Below, piece by piece: positions 53,724-62,992 of a stretch of DNA of 64,000 nt (within the stretch, counting starts at the first letter, position 1; each line of letters opens with the position of its first letter). The notes below the pieces were generated by a model. It ran no database searches. It had not been told where the DNA came from and worked only from the letters and a program-made list of their open reading frames with translations. The translations under genes were made by a program, and so were the position numbers. The DNA comes from Arthrobacter sp. ISL-65 (GTDB taxonomy: Bacteria > Actinomycetota > Actinomycetes > Actinomycetales > Micrococcaceae): NCBI RefSeq assembly GCF_018613795.1, contig NZ_JAGGPN010000040.1, positions 1 through 64,000 of the forward strand. The letters are read 5' to 3'.

Positions 53724-55050
53724 CACCTACGCAAGGCTGGTTAGCCACGGCCTCGGACGCGATCTCGCACGGAAGCTCGGCCTGCCGCAGCCGGCCGAGC
53801 TTCGGCGCTACCGGCCCGGCCAGCCGCTGATCGACGGGCCGGTCCTGGTTGGCGGCTCCGGACCCGGTGCAGACGGGATCGCGGCGGCGCTGCTTTCCTG
53901 GGGACTGGATGTCCGTCGCCACGCTGTTCCCAAGGAAAAGCTCGGCGGTATCGTGCTGGTCCTCGACGCCGTCGAAGCCCCCGGCGACCTGAAGCAGCCG
54001 GTCCTGGCGGCAGCGCCGTCACTTCGCGATCTTGCCCCCGGCGGACGCGTGGTGACTGTCTCGCGGGTGCCAGGCGGAACTCCGGCCACGGCCGCAGCCA
54101 GGCAAGGCGTGGGAGGGCTGCTGCGGTCCCTGGCCAAGGAACTGCGCGCGGGCGCCACCGGCAACGGCATCCTCCTGGCTGAGGACATCAGTCCCACCGC
54201 CCCGTCAGCCCTGGGCGCGCTGCGTTTCTTCCTCTCCGGCCGGTCAGCGTTCGTGGACGGCCAGTTCGTCCGCGTCAGTTCCGCGGACGGCAGGATGCCC
54301 GACGACGCCGATGCACCGCTCGCGGGGAAGGTCGCCGTGGTGACCGGCGCGGCCCGCGGGATCGGCGCGGCCATCGCCCGGACACTGCACCGTGACGGCG
54401 CCACCGTTGTGGCGGTGGACGTTCCCGGAGCCGGGGACCACCTGGCGGAGGTCGCCAACGGGATCCGCGGGACCGCGCTGCAGCTGGACATCACGCGCGA
54501 CGATGCCGGGCAACGAATCATTGACCACGCCGTGCAGCGCCACGGCCGGCTCGACATCATGGTCCACAATGCCGGCATCACCCGGGACAAACTGCTGGTC
54601 AACATGGACCAGTCCCGCTGGGGTTCGGTAATTGATGTGAACATCGCCGCCCAGCTGCGCATCAACGAGGCGCTCCTTGCCTCCGAGCACTTCCGTTCCG
54701 CGCCGCGCATCGTTTCGGTCGCCTCCACGAGCGGCATTGCCGGCAACCGCGGACAAACCAACTATGCAGCGTCCAAGGGCGGGGTGATGGGCATGGTCCG
54801 GGCCACCGCACCGCTGCTGGCGGAATACGGTGGTTCGATCAATGCCGTGGCGCCCGGATTCATCGAGACCGAGATGACCGCGCGGATTCCCTTCGCCACC
54901 CGGGAAATTGCCCGGCGGCTGAATTCCCTGCAGCAGGGCGGGCAGCCGGAGGACGTCGCCGAGGCTATTTCCTTCCTCGCGGGCGATTCCGCCGGGGGCA
55001 TTTCCGGAGAGGTGCTGAGGGTGTGCGGACAAAACCTGGTGGGGGCATGA
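53716..55050 (+). CDS. High-molecular-weight 3-oxoacyl-CoA/ACP reductase, FabG4 type
   Basis: A 444-residue two-domain SDR. The N-terminal half is flavodoxin-like with no cofactor motif. The C-terminal half is a full SDR with VVTGAARGIG, HNAGITRDKL, SVASTSG and NYAASKGGV. Mycobacterial FabG4 (Rv0242c), which is NADH-dependent, has the same layout. ATG 53716 overlaps the thiolase by eight bases. Co-located with thiolase and MaoC, as in Mycobacterium. Confidence 0.9.
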   Translation: MTDTYARLVSHGLGRDLARKLGLPQPAELRRYRPGQPLIDGPVLVGGSGPGADGIAAALLSWGLDVRRHAVPKEKLGGIVLVLDAVEAPGDLKQPVLAAAPSLRDLAPGGRVVTVSRVPGGTPATAAARQGVGGLLRSLAKELRAGATGNGILLAEDISPTAPSALGALRFFLSGRSAFVDGQFVRVSSADGRMPDDADAPLAGKVAVVTGAARGIGAAIARTLHRDGATVVAVDVPGAGDHLAEVANGIRGTALQLDITRDDAGQRIIDHAVQRHGRLDIMVHNAGITRDKLLVNMDQSRWGSVIDVNIAAQLRINEALLASEHFRSAPRIVSVASTSGIAGNRGQTNYAASKGGVMGMVRATAPLLAEYGGSINAVAPGFIETEMTARIPFATREIARRLNSLQQGGQPEDVAEAISFLAGDSAGGISGEVLRVCGQNLVGA

Positions 55051-55958
55051 CCGGCGCCCGGCCTCTCATCCTGGGGGAGATGCCGTCCCTCTCCAAGCTG
55101 TACGTGAACGCGGCGGCCACGGCGGCCCGCCGCAGGATCCTGGGCTCGCATGCCGCCGCCGTGCTGCCCGCCGTGAGCCACGAAGTCCGGGACGTCCGTC
55201 CCGACGTCGAAAACCTTACCGCGTACCAGCACCTGCTGGGTGAAACTGCCAGTGACGTGCTGCCGGCAGGGTTCATCCATGCCCTGGCGTTTCCTGTGGC
55301 CATGAGCGTCATGAACCGCGACGACTTCCCGCTGCCCCTGCTGGGGATGATCCATTTGCGGAACGTGATTGAGTACTGCAGGCCGGTCAGGTTCACTGAA
55401 CCGCTGGACATTGTGGCCAGGGCGGAGACGCTTCGGGCACACCGCGCCGGAACGCAGGTGGACATCGTGGCGGAGGTACGCACTTCCGGTGGCGGCGACA
55501 TCTGCTGGAGCGGCGTGTCCACCTACCTCGCCAAGGGAGTGTTCCTGCCCGGCATCGACAAGGCCTCGGCAGCAGCCACGCCGCAAGGTTTTTCGGCTCC
55601 GGACCCCACGGGACTCTGGCAGCTTGGCGTGGACACCGGCCGCGCCTACGCTGCCGTGTCCGGGGACTTCAACCCGATCCACCTGAGCGTTCTTTCCGCC
55701 AAGGCCCTGGGCCTGCGCCGGTCCATCGCCCACGGCATGTACCTGGCGTCGAGGGCGCTGGCGGACGTGGGCGCGGCCAAAGGCGACGCGTTCCGCTGGG
55801 AGGTGGGGTTCGAGGCCCCGGTTTTCCTTCCCGCCCGGGTGGCGCTGGACATTTCGACGGCGGAGGCCGGGGACGGCGGCTGGCTGCGGTCCGGCTACGT
55901 GGCCTGGAGTCCGAGGTCCGGCCGCAAGCACTTCAGCGGATCGGTGGCGGCGCTGTAG
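55047..55958 (+). CDS. MaoC-like (R)-specific enoyl-CoA hydratase, HtdX type
   Basis: A 303-residue double hot-dog protein. The C-terminal motif GDFNPIHLSVLSAKAL and IAHGMYLASR gives the catalytic Asp and His of R-specific hydratases, and the N-terminal half is a degenerate hot-dog. ATG 55047 overlaps fabG4 as ATGA. It hydrates trans-2-enoyl-CoA to (R)-3-hydroxyacyl-CoA, the substrate of the reductase upstream. Confidence 0.9.
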   Translation: MTGARPLILGEMPSLSKLYVNAAATAARRRILGSHAAAVLPAVSHEVRDVRPDVENLTAYQHLLGETASDVLPAGFIHALAFPVAMSVMNRDDFPLPLLGMIHLRNVIEYCRPVRFTEPLDIVARAETLRAHRAGTQVDIVAEVRTSGGGDICWSGVSTYLAKGVFLPGIDKASAAATPQGFSAPDPTGLWQLGVDTGRAYAAVSGDFNPIHLSVLSAKALGLRRSIAHGMYLASRALADVGAAKGDAFRWEVGFEAPVFLPARVALDISTAEAGDGGWLRSGYVAWSPRSGRKHFSGSVAAL

Positions 55959-56000
55959 CACGAGGTGTGCTGCGGCGCGGCGGAGGTGCTGCGGCCGGGG

Positions 56001-57095
56001 CTACCTCCTGTTCGGGTTGGCCACGCGCAGGATGCGGTGCAGGCTCAAGAGGATTGATCCTGCAGCGCTCGGAGTGCCGGCCTCAGTGTCCTCGGAGGCG
56101 GTGCGTGCCTCGAGCGAGGCGACCGCCGAGCGGGCTGCCTGGTAGAGCTCGGCCTGCCGGTCGGCGTCGTCCTCCTCCGCAGAACGGAGCACCTCGCCCA
56201 CAGCCGTCAGCGCCTCCGCAAGGGGTTCGCTGTAGGGGAGCGGGATGATGAAGGGCATGTCTTCGTTCCAGATGACGTCCGCGAGCACTTCGGTCATGTC
56301 CTGGATGTGGAAGGTGATCTGCTCCAGTTCACGGACGGTGCGGTAGTCCTTTTCCACGTCACGGGGATGGAACCGCCGGCGGGGATTGGCCTCCCGGCTG
56401 GCGTCGGCCTTCTGCACCGCTGCCCGCACGGAGCGGGCTGACTGCGCCAGGTCCTCGGACCTGCGCGACCAGTCCTCATGTTCGGGAGGCCATTTTTCGT
56501 GCATGGCCGCCCCCATGTCCTGCAGCTGGCGGGCCAGAGACAGCCTCAGCTCCGCAAGGCTCAGGGCGGCAGCGTTGAAGTGCAGCGGCGGAAACACCAG
56601 CAGGTTGACGGCGATGCCGACGGCAACGCCCACACCCATCTGGAGCAGGTAGCCGAATGAGAAATCATCCGGGTTCTGGCCGCCCACCAGCAGCACCAGC
56701 AGGGCCGCCGTCGGAATCCAGTCGCGGCCCGCGCCGAGGCGGGGCAGCCCGGCCAACAGGACGCCCAGTGCCATTACAGCGGCCACACTGAGCGGTGTGG
56801 CGCCGAAACTGATCAGTACAAACGCCAGGGCGATGCCCGCGCCCAGGCCCACAAGCGTCTGTAAACCCTGGCGCATCGAACCCGACACGTTCTCATACAT
56901 GGCCACCAATGCGCCGAGCGGGGCGTAGTACGCGTAGTGGGCGGCCGCCCCCGGCATGAGGGGCGCCACCCAAAACGCGATGCCCGCCGCCAGTCCGGCC
57001 TTGGCTGCCAGCTGAAGGCGCGGCGCTGCCAGGGCGCGGGCAAAGCTAGTGGCCACCGAGCGCCAGACCCTCCGCGGCAACTTATCACGTGCCAT
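56001..57095 (-). CDS. FUSC family membrane protein
   Basis: A 364-residue protein from ATG 57095 (GGAGAAGAG before it). Six spans include WVAPLMPGAAAHYAYYAPLG with FUSC motif-like MRQGLQTLVGLGAGIALAFV, then a long helical cytoplasmic domain to the end. FUSC proteins are fusaric-acid or aromatic-acid exporters (AaeB, YccS); some act in cell-envelope upkeep. Substrate unknown. Same direction as the next gene, 26 bases away. Confidence 0.88.
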   Translation of the reverse strand: MARDKLPRRVWRSVATSFARALAAPRLQLAAKAGLAAGIAFWVAPLMPGAAAHYAYYAPLGALVAMYENVSGSMRQGLQTLVGLGAGIALAFVLISFGATPLSVAAVMALGVLLAGLPRLGAGRDWIPTAALLVLLVGGQNPDDFSFGYLLQMGVGVAVGIAVNLLVFPPLHFNAAALSLAELRLSLARQLQDMGAAMHEKWPPEHEDWSRRSEDLAQSARSVRAAVQKADASREANPRRRFHPRDVEKDYRTVRELEQITFHIQDMTEVLADVIWNEDMPFIIPLPYSEPLAEALTAVGEVLRSAEEDDADRQAELYQAARSAVASLEARTASEDTEAGTPSAAGSILLSLHRILRVANPNRR

Positions 57096-57121
57096 CTCTT
57101 CTCCAGCCAAGGCGGCGGGGG

Positions 57122-58303
57122 CTAGGCGGCACCGTGCCCGGCAGCCACTTCCTCGCCGGCCTTCACCGGTCCCGGCGGAGTCCCCTCGCCGAAGGGGCTT
57201 CCTCCCAAGGACTCCCTGCCATGGGCGGCCAGCCACCCGCTCAGGTCCGGGCCCCCGGGGACGATCTGCGTGGGATTGATGTCCTCGTGCACTATGTAGT
57301 AATGCTGTTTGATCTGCACGAAGTCGATGGTGTCCCCGAAACCGGGCGTCTGGAACAGGTCCTGGGCATAGGCCCATAGCGCCGGCATTTCGCTGAGCTT
57401 GTTCCGGTTGCACTTGAAGTGGCCGTGGTAGACGGCGTCGAAGCGCGCCAGCGTGGTGAAGAGCCGGACGTCCGCCTCGGTGATGGAGTCGCCCACCAGG
57501 TATCTCTGGCCGGTGAGTCGTTCCTCGAGCCAGTCCATCGCGTTCCACAGCCGGGTGTAGGCAGCATCGTAGGCTTCCTGCGACCCGGCGAAGCCGCACC
57601 TGTAGACACCGTTGTTGACCTCGGTGAAGACGCGCTTGCTGATGCTGTCGATTTCCCCGCGCAGCTGCTCCGGGTACAGCTGCGGCGCACCCGTGCGGTG
57701 GAAATCGGTCCATTCCGTGGAGAAGTCCAGCGTGATCTGGGGGTAGTTGTTGGTCACCACCGCACCGCTGGCGATGTCCACCAAAGCAGGAACCGTGATG
57801 CCGCGGGGGTAGTCCGGGAAACGGCGGAAGTAGGCTTCCTGCAGCCGCTCGATACCCAGCGCGGGGTCCTTGCCGTCGGCGTCCAGGTCAAAGCTCCAGG
57901 ACCGCGCATCGTGGGTGGGGCCGGGCTGGCCGAGACTGATGACGTCCTCGAGCCCCAGGAGCCTGCGGACGATGACGGTGCGGTTGGCCCACGGGCATGC
58001 CCGCGCGGCAATTAGCCGGTAGCGCCCCGGTTCCACGGGCCAGCCCGGTTCACCGTTCGGCCCGGGCGTGCCGTCCCGAGTGATGCGGTCCTCGATGTAG
58101 TTGGTGTCCCGGTTGAATTCGCCGCCGGTGACGTACGCGCCCTTGGTGCTGTGTTGATCGGCATTGTGTTGATCCGCGCCGTCTTCTTCTGTGCTGTGTT
58201 GTTCTGTGCTGTGGGGCTCCGCCGCGTGAAGTTCCCGACTGCGCGGTTCCCCTGCGTGGCGTCCCCTGCCGTGTGCTTCGACTGTGCTGGTCTTCTCACT
58301 CAT
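57122..58303 (-). CDS. Glutathionyl-hydroquinone reductase-like (GST fold)
   Basis: A 393-residue GST-fold protein of the Xi class. Active-site CPWANR has Cys103; FNRDTNYIEDRIT precedes it and NNGVYRCGFAGSQEAYDAAY is in the C-terminal helical domain. The first 55 residues are a low-complexity His/Glu/Asp stretch (AEPHSTEQHSTEED), encoded by short CTGTGTTG-like repeats, and are not part of the family. Typical length is 320-360. Actinobacteria of this group have mycothiol rather than glutathione, so a mycothiol partner is likely (inference). Confidence 0.9.
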   Translation of the reverse strand: MSEKTSTVEAHGRGRHAGEPRSRELHAAEPHSTEQHSTEEDGADQHNADQHSTKGAYVTGGEFNRDTNYIEDRITRDGTPGPNGEPGWPVEPGRYRLIAARACPWANRTVIVRRLLGLEDVISLGQPGPTHDARSWSFDLDADGKDPALGIERLQEAYFRRFPDYPRGITVPALVDIASGAVVTNNYPQITLDFSTEWTDFHRTGAPQLYPEQLRGEIDSISKRVFTEVNNGVYRCGFAGSQEAYDAAYTRLWNAMDWLEERLTGQRYLVGDSITEADVRLFTTLARFDAVYHGHFKCNRNKLSEMPALWAYAQDLFQTPGFGDTIDFVQIKQHYYIVHEDINPTQIVPGGPDLSGWLAAHGRESLGGSPFGEGTPPGPVKAGEEVAAGHGAA

Positions 58304-58312
58304 GGCTCCAGA

Positions 58313-59077
58313 CTATGTTGCCGCCCCGAAGACCCGCGACATCGGCTGCCAGGCAACCAGCCAGCAGGCCGCCACTACCAGGGAGAACAGGGCGATCCAG
58401 ACGCCGGAGGGCACTGCAGTGGCGCGGTAGAGGATGTAGGCGTCGGAGGACCGCAACTGGTCGCGGCGGCGGAGGTGGACATTGGTCAGCTTGAGCAGGT
58501 CCCGGACGGCAGCAACGAGAAGGGCGACGCCCAGGATGATGGCCACGTGGCCGGTGAACGCGGCGGGCACGTTAATGATCATGGCCGCCACCGCCACCAC
58601 CGCCCCAAGGAGGATGAGCACGCCGGCGGCATTGCGGATGAAGATCAGCGACGCCAGCAGAATCATCAGTCCTGCAGACATGGCGGCCGGGCCCCAGCCG
58701 CTGAAGCCCGCCCATACCAGCGCCGCGCCGGTCAGGCCGGGAACGGGATAGCCCCAGAACCCTGACCACACGGCGGCGGCGCGCCCCCGGGTATAGGACG
58801 TGGTGGTGCCGCCGTGATTCAGCTGCAGCCGGATGCCCCCCAGCCGCTGGCCACTGGTCAGGGCAGCAAAGGCGTGTCCCAGTTCATGGGTCACCGTGGC
58901 GAGCAGGCCGAAATATCGCCATGTGGCCCGGGGAACAGACAGCACTGCCGCGATGAGCACGACCGCCAGGAGCTCGGTGACGGACACCGCGGGAACGGCG
59001 GTCTGGGTGAATCCGGCAGCCACCCGGTCCCACCATTGTTCGGGCAGGGACGGGCCGGGGACTTGCACATAAACCAT
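58313..59077 (-). CDS. M50 family membrane metallopeptidase
   Basis: About 254 residues with the zinc site HELGH (64-68) after a first span, several further spans and a basic cytoplasmic end. It lacks a PDZ domain, so it is the compact M50B type. These cut membrane-anchored factors within the bilayer. ATG 59077 is used; a TTG nine bases upstream is possible. Target unknown. Confidence 0.87.
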   Translation of the reverse strand: MVYVQVPGPSLPEQWWDRVAAGFTQTAVPAVSVTELLAVVLIAAVLSVPRATWRYFGLLATVTHELGHAFAALTSGQRLGGIRLQLNHGGTTTSYTRGRAAAVWSGFWGYPVPGLTGAALVWAGFSGWGPAAMSAGLMILLASLIFIRNAAGVLILLGAVVAVAAMIINVPAAFTGHVAIILGVALLVAAVRDLLKLTNVHLRRRDQLRSSDAYILYRATAVPSGVWIALFSLVVAACWLVAWQPMSRVFGAAT

Positions 59078-59117
59078 AGGAATCAAGGCTACAGGGGCAA
59101 TGCCTTTTGGGCCCTGC

Positions 59118-59276
59118 TCATAGCCCGGGCAGCGTGGGCGGGTCCTCCATCAGCGATGAGGCGTCGTCAGGGACCACCAGATGCAGCATGCTTTCCACGG
59201 GGGCCTCGCCCATCGCGACAAGGAGCTCATTGATTGACATCTGCCCGGCAAGTTCACCGGGATGTTCCTCTTCCAT
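59118..59276 (-). CDS. Possible 52-residue acidic protein
   Basis: From ATG 59276 the frame gives MEEEHPGELAGQMSINELLV, then MLHLVVPDDASSLMED. It is acidic with no family and no clear ribosome site. Base use is coding-like. Weak call. Confidence 0.35.
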   Translation of the reverse strand: MEEEHPGELAGQMSINELLVAMGEAPVESMLHLVVPDDASSLMEDPPTLPGL

Positions 59277-59468
59277 ACATAGAACATATGTGCGACTGCT
59301 GCAGGCAGCGGCGAAGGACACGCGGCAACACCTGATCCTGGGCGCTACCGGTCCTCTGTAGTGCGGGTCTCTGCGCGGTGCGGGGTCCTGGGGCATGGCT
59401 GCGTCCTAGGCGCTACAGGCCAGCGGGTCCACGATTGAGGTACACACCGATCCCGAGAGAAGGAAACC

Positions 59469-59933
59469 ATGGCCACGCTGAAGGAACGGCTGCACGGAGA
59501 CGTCGTTGCACATCTGAAGGAGCACAACAAGGTGGCCCTGGGCACCGTGCGCAGCGTCCTGGGCGAGATCGAGACCCGGGAGAAGTCCGGCAAGACGCCG
59601 GTGGAGCTCGACGACGCGCAGGTGACGGCACTGCTGCAAAAGGAGGCGGCGAAACGGCGCGACACCGCCCGCATCTATACCGAAGCGGGTGAATCGGAGC
59701 GGGCCGCCGCGGAAGTCGCCGAAGCAGAGGTTATTGAGGCGTACCTGCCGAAGGCCCTCTCCGCCGCCGAGGTGGAGGGCATCGTCGATGAGGTCATCGA
59801 GGGTTTGCGGGCGGAAGGCACGGAACTGTCCGTGCGGCACATGGGCGCAGTGATGAAGCCGGTGACGGCCCGGGTTGCAGGCCGCTTCGACGGCAAGGCC
59901 GTAAGCGAGATCGTCCGCCAGCGGCTGACCTGA
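59469..59933 (+). CDS. GatB/YqeY domain protein
   Basis: A 154-residue YqeY protein: MATLKERLHGDVVAHLKEHN, LGTVRSVLGEIETREKSGK, EVIEAYLPKALSAAEVEGIV and RHMGAVMKPVTARVAGRFDG all match. It shares a fold with the tail domain of GatB but its function is unsettled (RNA-related). It is single on the plus strand and has GAGAGAAGGAAACC before the ATG. Confidence 0.93.
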   Translation: MATLKERLHGDVVAHLKEHNKVALGTVRSVLGEIETREKSGKTPVELDDAQVTALLQKEAAKRRDTARIYTEAGESERAAAEVAEAEVIEAYLPKALSAAEVEGIVDEVIEGLRAEGTELSVRHMGAVMKPVTARVAGRFDGKAVSEIVRQRLT

Positions 59934-60022
59934 GCAGGGTTGGGCGGAGCGATCTCCAAGCAATCGACACTGCGCGGCAATGGGAGGACGATAAAAGTAC
60001 ACCAACTGTTAGGAGGTCGGTG

Positions 60023-60220
60023 ATGTGCTATTCATCGTGTGAAGGATGGCGGAATTACAGGAAGGAAGCGGCCAAGGAGGCCGAGGGACGCCCGGAAGCA
60101 AGGCCGGCCGAGACCCCCGAACCCCAGGTGCAGGCAGAGGAAAGCAGGATGTGGGCCGACCTCGCCCGGCTGGAGGAAACCGCTGACCGTGCGCCTGACC
60201 GCATCCGCGAGAACGCATAG
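60023..60220 (+). CDS. Small conserved-type protein MCYSSCEGWRNYRKEA
   Basis: A 65-residue charged protein from ATG 60023, with AGGAGGT five bases before it. A paired-Cys head (CYSSC) is followed by a Lys/Glu/Ala-rich helix. I have no function for it. The strong ribosome site and the terminator just after make it a real gene. Confidence 0.65.
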   Translation: MCYSSCEGWRNYRKEAAKEAEGRPEARPAETPEPQVQAEESRMWADLARLEETADRAPDRIRENA

Positions 60221-60227
60221 GCACAGC

Positions 60228-60261
60228 AAAGAAAGGCCCCGCCGTTGCGGGGCCTTTCTTT
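60228..60261 (+). terminator. Rho-independent terminator
   Basis: A perfect 15-bp stem, AAAGAAAGGCCCCGC with GCGGGGCCTTTCTTT around CGTT, ends in a T-rich tail. It lies eight bases after the small gene's stop and also fits stopping the convergent glycerate kinase transcript (A-run on the other side). Confidence 0.9.
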
Positions 60262-60308
60262 CTGCTCGCGGCCATTCTTCAGGAGGGCCGATAATGGCAA
60301 GGGCTTTG

Positions 60309-61469
60309 CTACCGGAGTCCCGCTGCTATGTCCTGTCCGATCCGGTGCAGCAGTGCGGCGGACAGCCCGGGGTCCCTGGCGGAGTCCCGGTCCGTGTACT
60401 CCGCCAGCGTGTACACCCGGTACAACGACATCTCGGCCCAGCGCTCCCTCGGGAGCAGTGACCTGCCTGCCACCGCGATGATCGGGCGGCCGCCCGAGCG
60501 GCGGGCGACGGCGGCAGGAAGCTTGCCGGCCAGGGTCTGTTCGTCGATGCTGCCCTCGCCGGTGATGACGACGTCGCAGCTGTCCTTGCGGGCGTCGAAG
60601 TCCAGCAGGTCCAGGAAGTAATCGGCACCTGACACCTGCCTTGCCCCCAGCAGCAGGCAGGCGTAGCCGAGTCCTCCGGCGCTTCCGGCCCCTGCGTGCC
60701 CTGCCAGGGCCGCGGCCTGGGGGATGCCTGCCTCTGACAGCTTGCCCACGAAGTGCGCCAGGCCGTCATCGAGGGCCGCAATCTCCGTGGACCCGGCCCC
60801 TTTCTGCGGTCCGAAGACTGCAGGAGCGCCCTGGGGTCCGAGCAGCGGGTTGTGGACATCGCTGGCCATGATCAGTTCCGTGCCGGCGAGTTCAGGGAAG
60901 TCGGTCCGCTGGATGGAGTGGATCAGGCCCAGGGTCCTGCCGTTGCCGTCCAGCTGCCGCCCGTGGGCGTCGAGGAAGCGGTAGCCCAAGGCCGTGAGCA
61001 TTCCCATGCCGCCGTCGGTGCTGGCGCTTCCGCCGAGTGGCAGCACGATCCTGGCGGGCTTGAGGCTGAGGGCAAGCAGGACGGCTTCCCCGAAACCTCG
61101 GCTGGAGGCGTACAGCGGTTCCAGCTTTCCCTCCGGCAGGAGTGCCAGTCCGCAGGTGTTGGCAACCTCGACCACCGCCGTGTAGCCGTCGAACGCGACA
61201 GCCGCCTGGACGGGCTGGCCGATGGGTCCGGCAACAGTGAAGCTGCGGCGCGTGAAGCCGGAGGTGACGGCGGCATCGACGCTACCGTCGCCGCCGTCGG
61301 CCAGTGGAAGCACTTCACACTGGACCGCTCCGGCTCTGCCGGACACATCAGCTGCGGAACGGAGCCCCGCGGCCAGGGCATCGGCCACCTCAGCCGCGGT
61401 GAGGCTGCCTTTGAACTTGTCAGGTGCGATCAGGGCCCGGACGGGCCTCGGGGCGGTCGCGTTATGCAT
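60309..61469 (-). CDS. Glycerate kinase (GK-I, GarK/GlxK type)
   Basis: A 386-residue glycerate kinase: IAPDKFKGSLTAAEVADAL at the start, GGSASTDGGMGMLTALGYRF, and DVVITGEGSIDEQTLAGKLP near the C-terminus. It makes 2- or 3-phosphoglycerate from D-glycerate and ATP. The ATG at 61469 directly follows the dctA stop (TAGATG). In the operon with dctA and tartrate dehydrogenase, it uses the glycerate they yield. Confidence 0.93.
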   Translation of the reverse strand: MHNATAPRPVRALIAPDKFKGSLTAAEVADALAAGLRSAADVSGRAGAVQCEVLPLADGGDGSVDAAVTSGFTRRSFTVAGPIGQPVQAAVAFDGYTAVVEVANTCGLALLPEGKLEPLYASSRGFGEAVLLALSLKPARIVLPLGGSASTDGGMGMLTALGYRFLDAHGRQLDGNGRTLGLIHSIQRTDFPELAGTELIMASDVHNPLLGPQGAPAVFGPQKGAGSTEIAALDDGLAHFVGKLSEAGIPQAAALAGHAGAGSAGGLGYACLLLGARQVSGADYFLDLLDFDARKDSCDVVITGEGSIDEQTLAGKLPAAVARRSGGRPIIAVAGRSLLPRERWAEMSLYRVYTLAEYTDRDSARDPGLSAALLHRIGQDIAAGLR

Positions 61470-62930
61470 CTATACGGATTCCGAGTAGGACGGGCTGCGG
61501 TCAGGTGCGGTGCCGGCGGTGCGATGCCGGGCATCCCCGTGCTTGGGGTCGTGGTGGCCGTATTCGGTCAGGTCGTCGTCGATGTCGGTCACGTCGTCGT
61601 TATGCACGGGATCCTCTGCGGGCATCGGCTCGACAGGTTCACCGGCGAAGACGCGGCGTGCGCGGTCGGCGTCGAGGGTCCTGTCCCACCAGGCGATGAA
61701 GAGGGTGGCGACGGCGTTGCCGGTGAAGTTCACGATGGCCCGGCATTCGGACATGAACTTGTCGATGCCGAAGATGAGCATGATGCCGGCGGCCGGGATG
61801 GTGCCGATGGTGGTCAGGGTTGCGGTGAGGGCGATGAAGCCGCCGCCGGCGACGCCTGCTGCGCCCTTTGAGGTGAGCAGCATGACGGCGAGCAGGCCAA
61901 GCTGCTGCCCGATGGTCAGGTCCGTGTTGGTGGCCTGGGCGATGTAGAGGGCTGCCAGGGAGAGGTAGATGGCGGCGCCGTCGAGGTTGAAGCTGTAGCC
62001 GGTGGGCACAACGAGTCCAACGGTTTCCTTCTTCACGCCGGCGTGCTCCAGCTTGCGCATCAGGCCAGGGAGGGCCGGTTCCGCGGTGGAGGTGCCCAGG
62101 ATGAGCATGTATTCCTCCTTGAGGTGCCGCATCATGGTGAAAATGTTCAGCTTCAGGAACGCCATGACGGAGCCGAGGACCACCACGATGAACAGGATGG
62201 ACGTGATGTAGAACAGGGCGATCAGGCCGCCCATGCTGGTGAGCGAGGAGACGCCGTACTTGCCCACAGCGAACGCCATGGCACCGAACGCACCGAGCGG
62301 GGCGGCTTTCATGATGAAGCCCAGGATCTTGAACATGACACCGGTGAGGCGCTGCACGCCGTCCAGGACGGGGGCGCCCACTTTGCCCATGGCATTAAGG
62401 GCGATGCCGAAGACCACGGCGATGAAGATGATCTGCAGGATGTCGCCTTCAACGAAGGGGCCCACGATGCTGTTCGGAATGATGTGGGTGAGGAACTGCC
62501 ACCATTCCTGGTGCTGCCCGGCGTCGATCAGTTTCGCTGCGGAGTCCGAAGTCTTGATGGTGCTGGCGTCGGCGTTGACCCCGTCACCGAGGCGGAAGAT
62601 GTTGATGGCCACGAGGCCGAAGATCATGGCGAAGATGGTGCCGAGCTGGAAGTAGGTGAGGGCTTTCAGCCCGGTCATGCCCACCTTCTTCAGGTCCGCG
62701 ACACTGGCGATGCCGCCAACGATCGTGAGGAACACGATGGGGCCAATGAGCATCTTCATCGAATTCACGAAGGTGGTGCCGATGGGTTCCATGGCGATGC
62801 CCGCGGTGGGGGCGAGCCAGCCAACGAGGATGCCGATGAGAATGGCGGTCAGTACCCAGAAGTACAGCTGCTTGTACCAGCGGGTTTTGCGGGCCGGCGT
62901 CGCACTGCCGGCTGTGGTGATGTGGTCCAT
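61470..62930 (-). CDS. dctA: C4-dicarboxylate:cation symporter DctA family
   Basis: A 486-residue DAACS transporter with eight to nine spans. Family marks are SNPIVGPFVEGDILQIIF-like (PNSIVGPFVEGDILQIIF), GTSTAEPALPGLMRKLE as the serine-rich hairpin variant, and NLDGAAIYLSLAALYIAQAT. It brings in succinate, malate, fumarate or tartrate with protons or sodium. The C-terminal 60 residues are acidic and His-rich and lie in the cytoplasm. Confidence 0.93.
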   Translation of the reverse strand: MDHITTAGSATPARKTRWYKQLYFWVLTAILIGILVGWLAPTAGIAMEPIGTTFVNSMKMLIGPIVFLTIVGGIASVADLKKVGMTGLKALTYFQLGTIFAMIFGLVAINIFRLGDGVNADASTIKTSDSAAKLIDAGQHQEWWQFLTHIIPNSIVGPFVEGDILQIIFIAVVFGIALNAMGKVGAPVLDGVQRLTGVMFKILGFIMKAAPLGAFGAMAFAVGKYGVSSLTSMGGLIALFYITSILFIVVVLGSVMAFLKLNIFTMMRHLKEEYMLILGTSTAEPALPGLMRKLEHAGVKKETVGLVVPTGYSFNLDGAAIYLSLAALYIAQATNTDLTIGQQLGLLAVMLLTSKGAAGVAGGGFIALTATLTTIGTIPAAGIMLIFGIDKFMSECRAIVNFTGNAVATLFIAWWDRTLDADRARRVFAGEPVEPMPAEDPVHNDDVTDIDDDLTEYGHHDPKHGDARHRTAGTAPDRSPSYSESV

Positions 62931-62992
62931 GATTCCTACCTCATTGTGGAATGTCGCTGGAGTGGTGCTGAAAGATTTGGGGAAGTACTTCC

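Noticed and set aside
57096..57713. Upstream extension of the FUSC frame
   Set aside because: It runs over the hydroquinone reductase gene; ATG 57095 has a good ribosome site.
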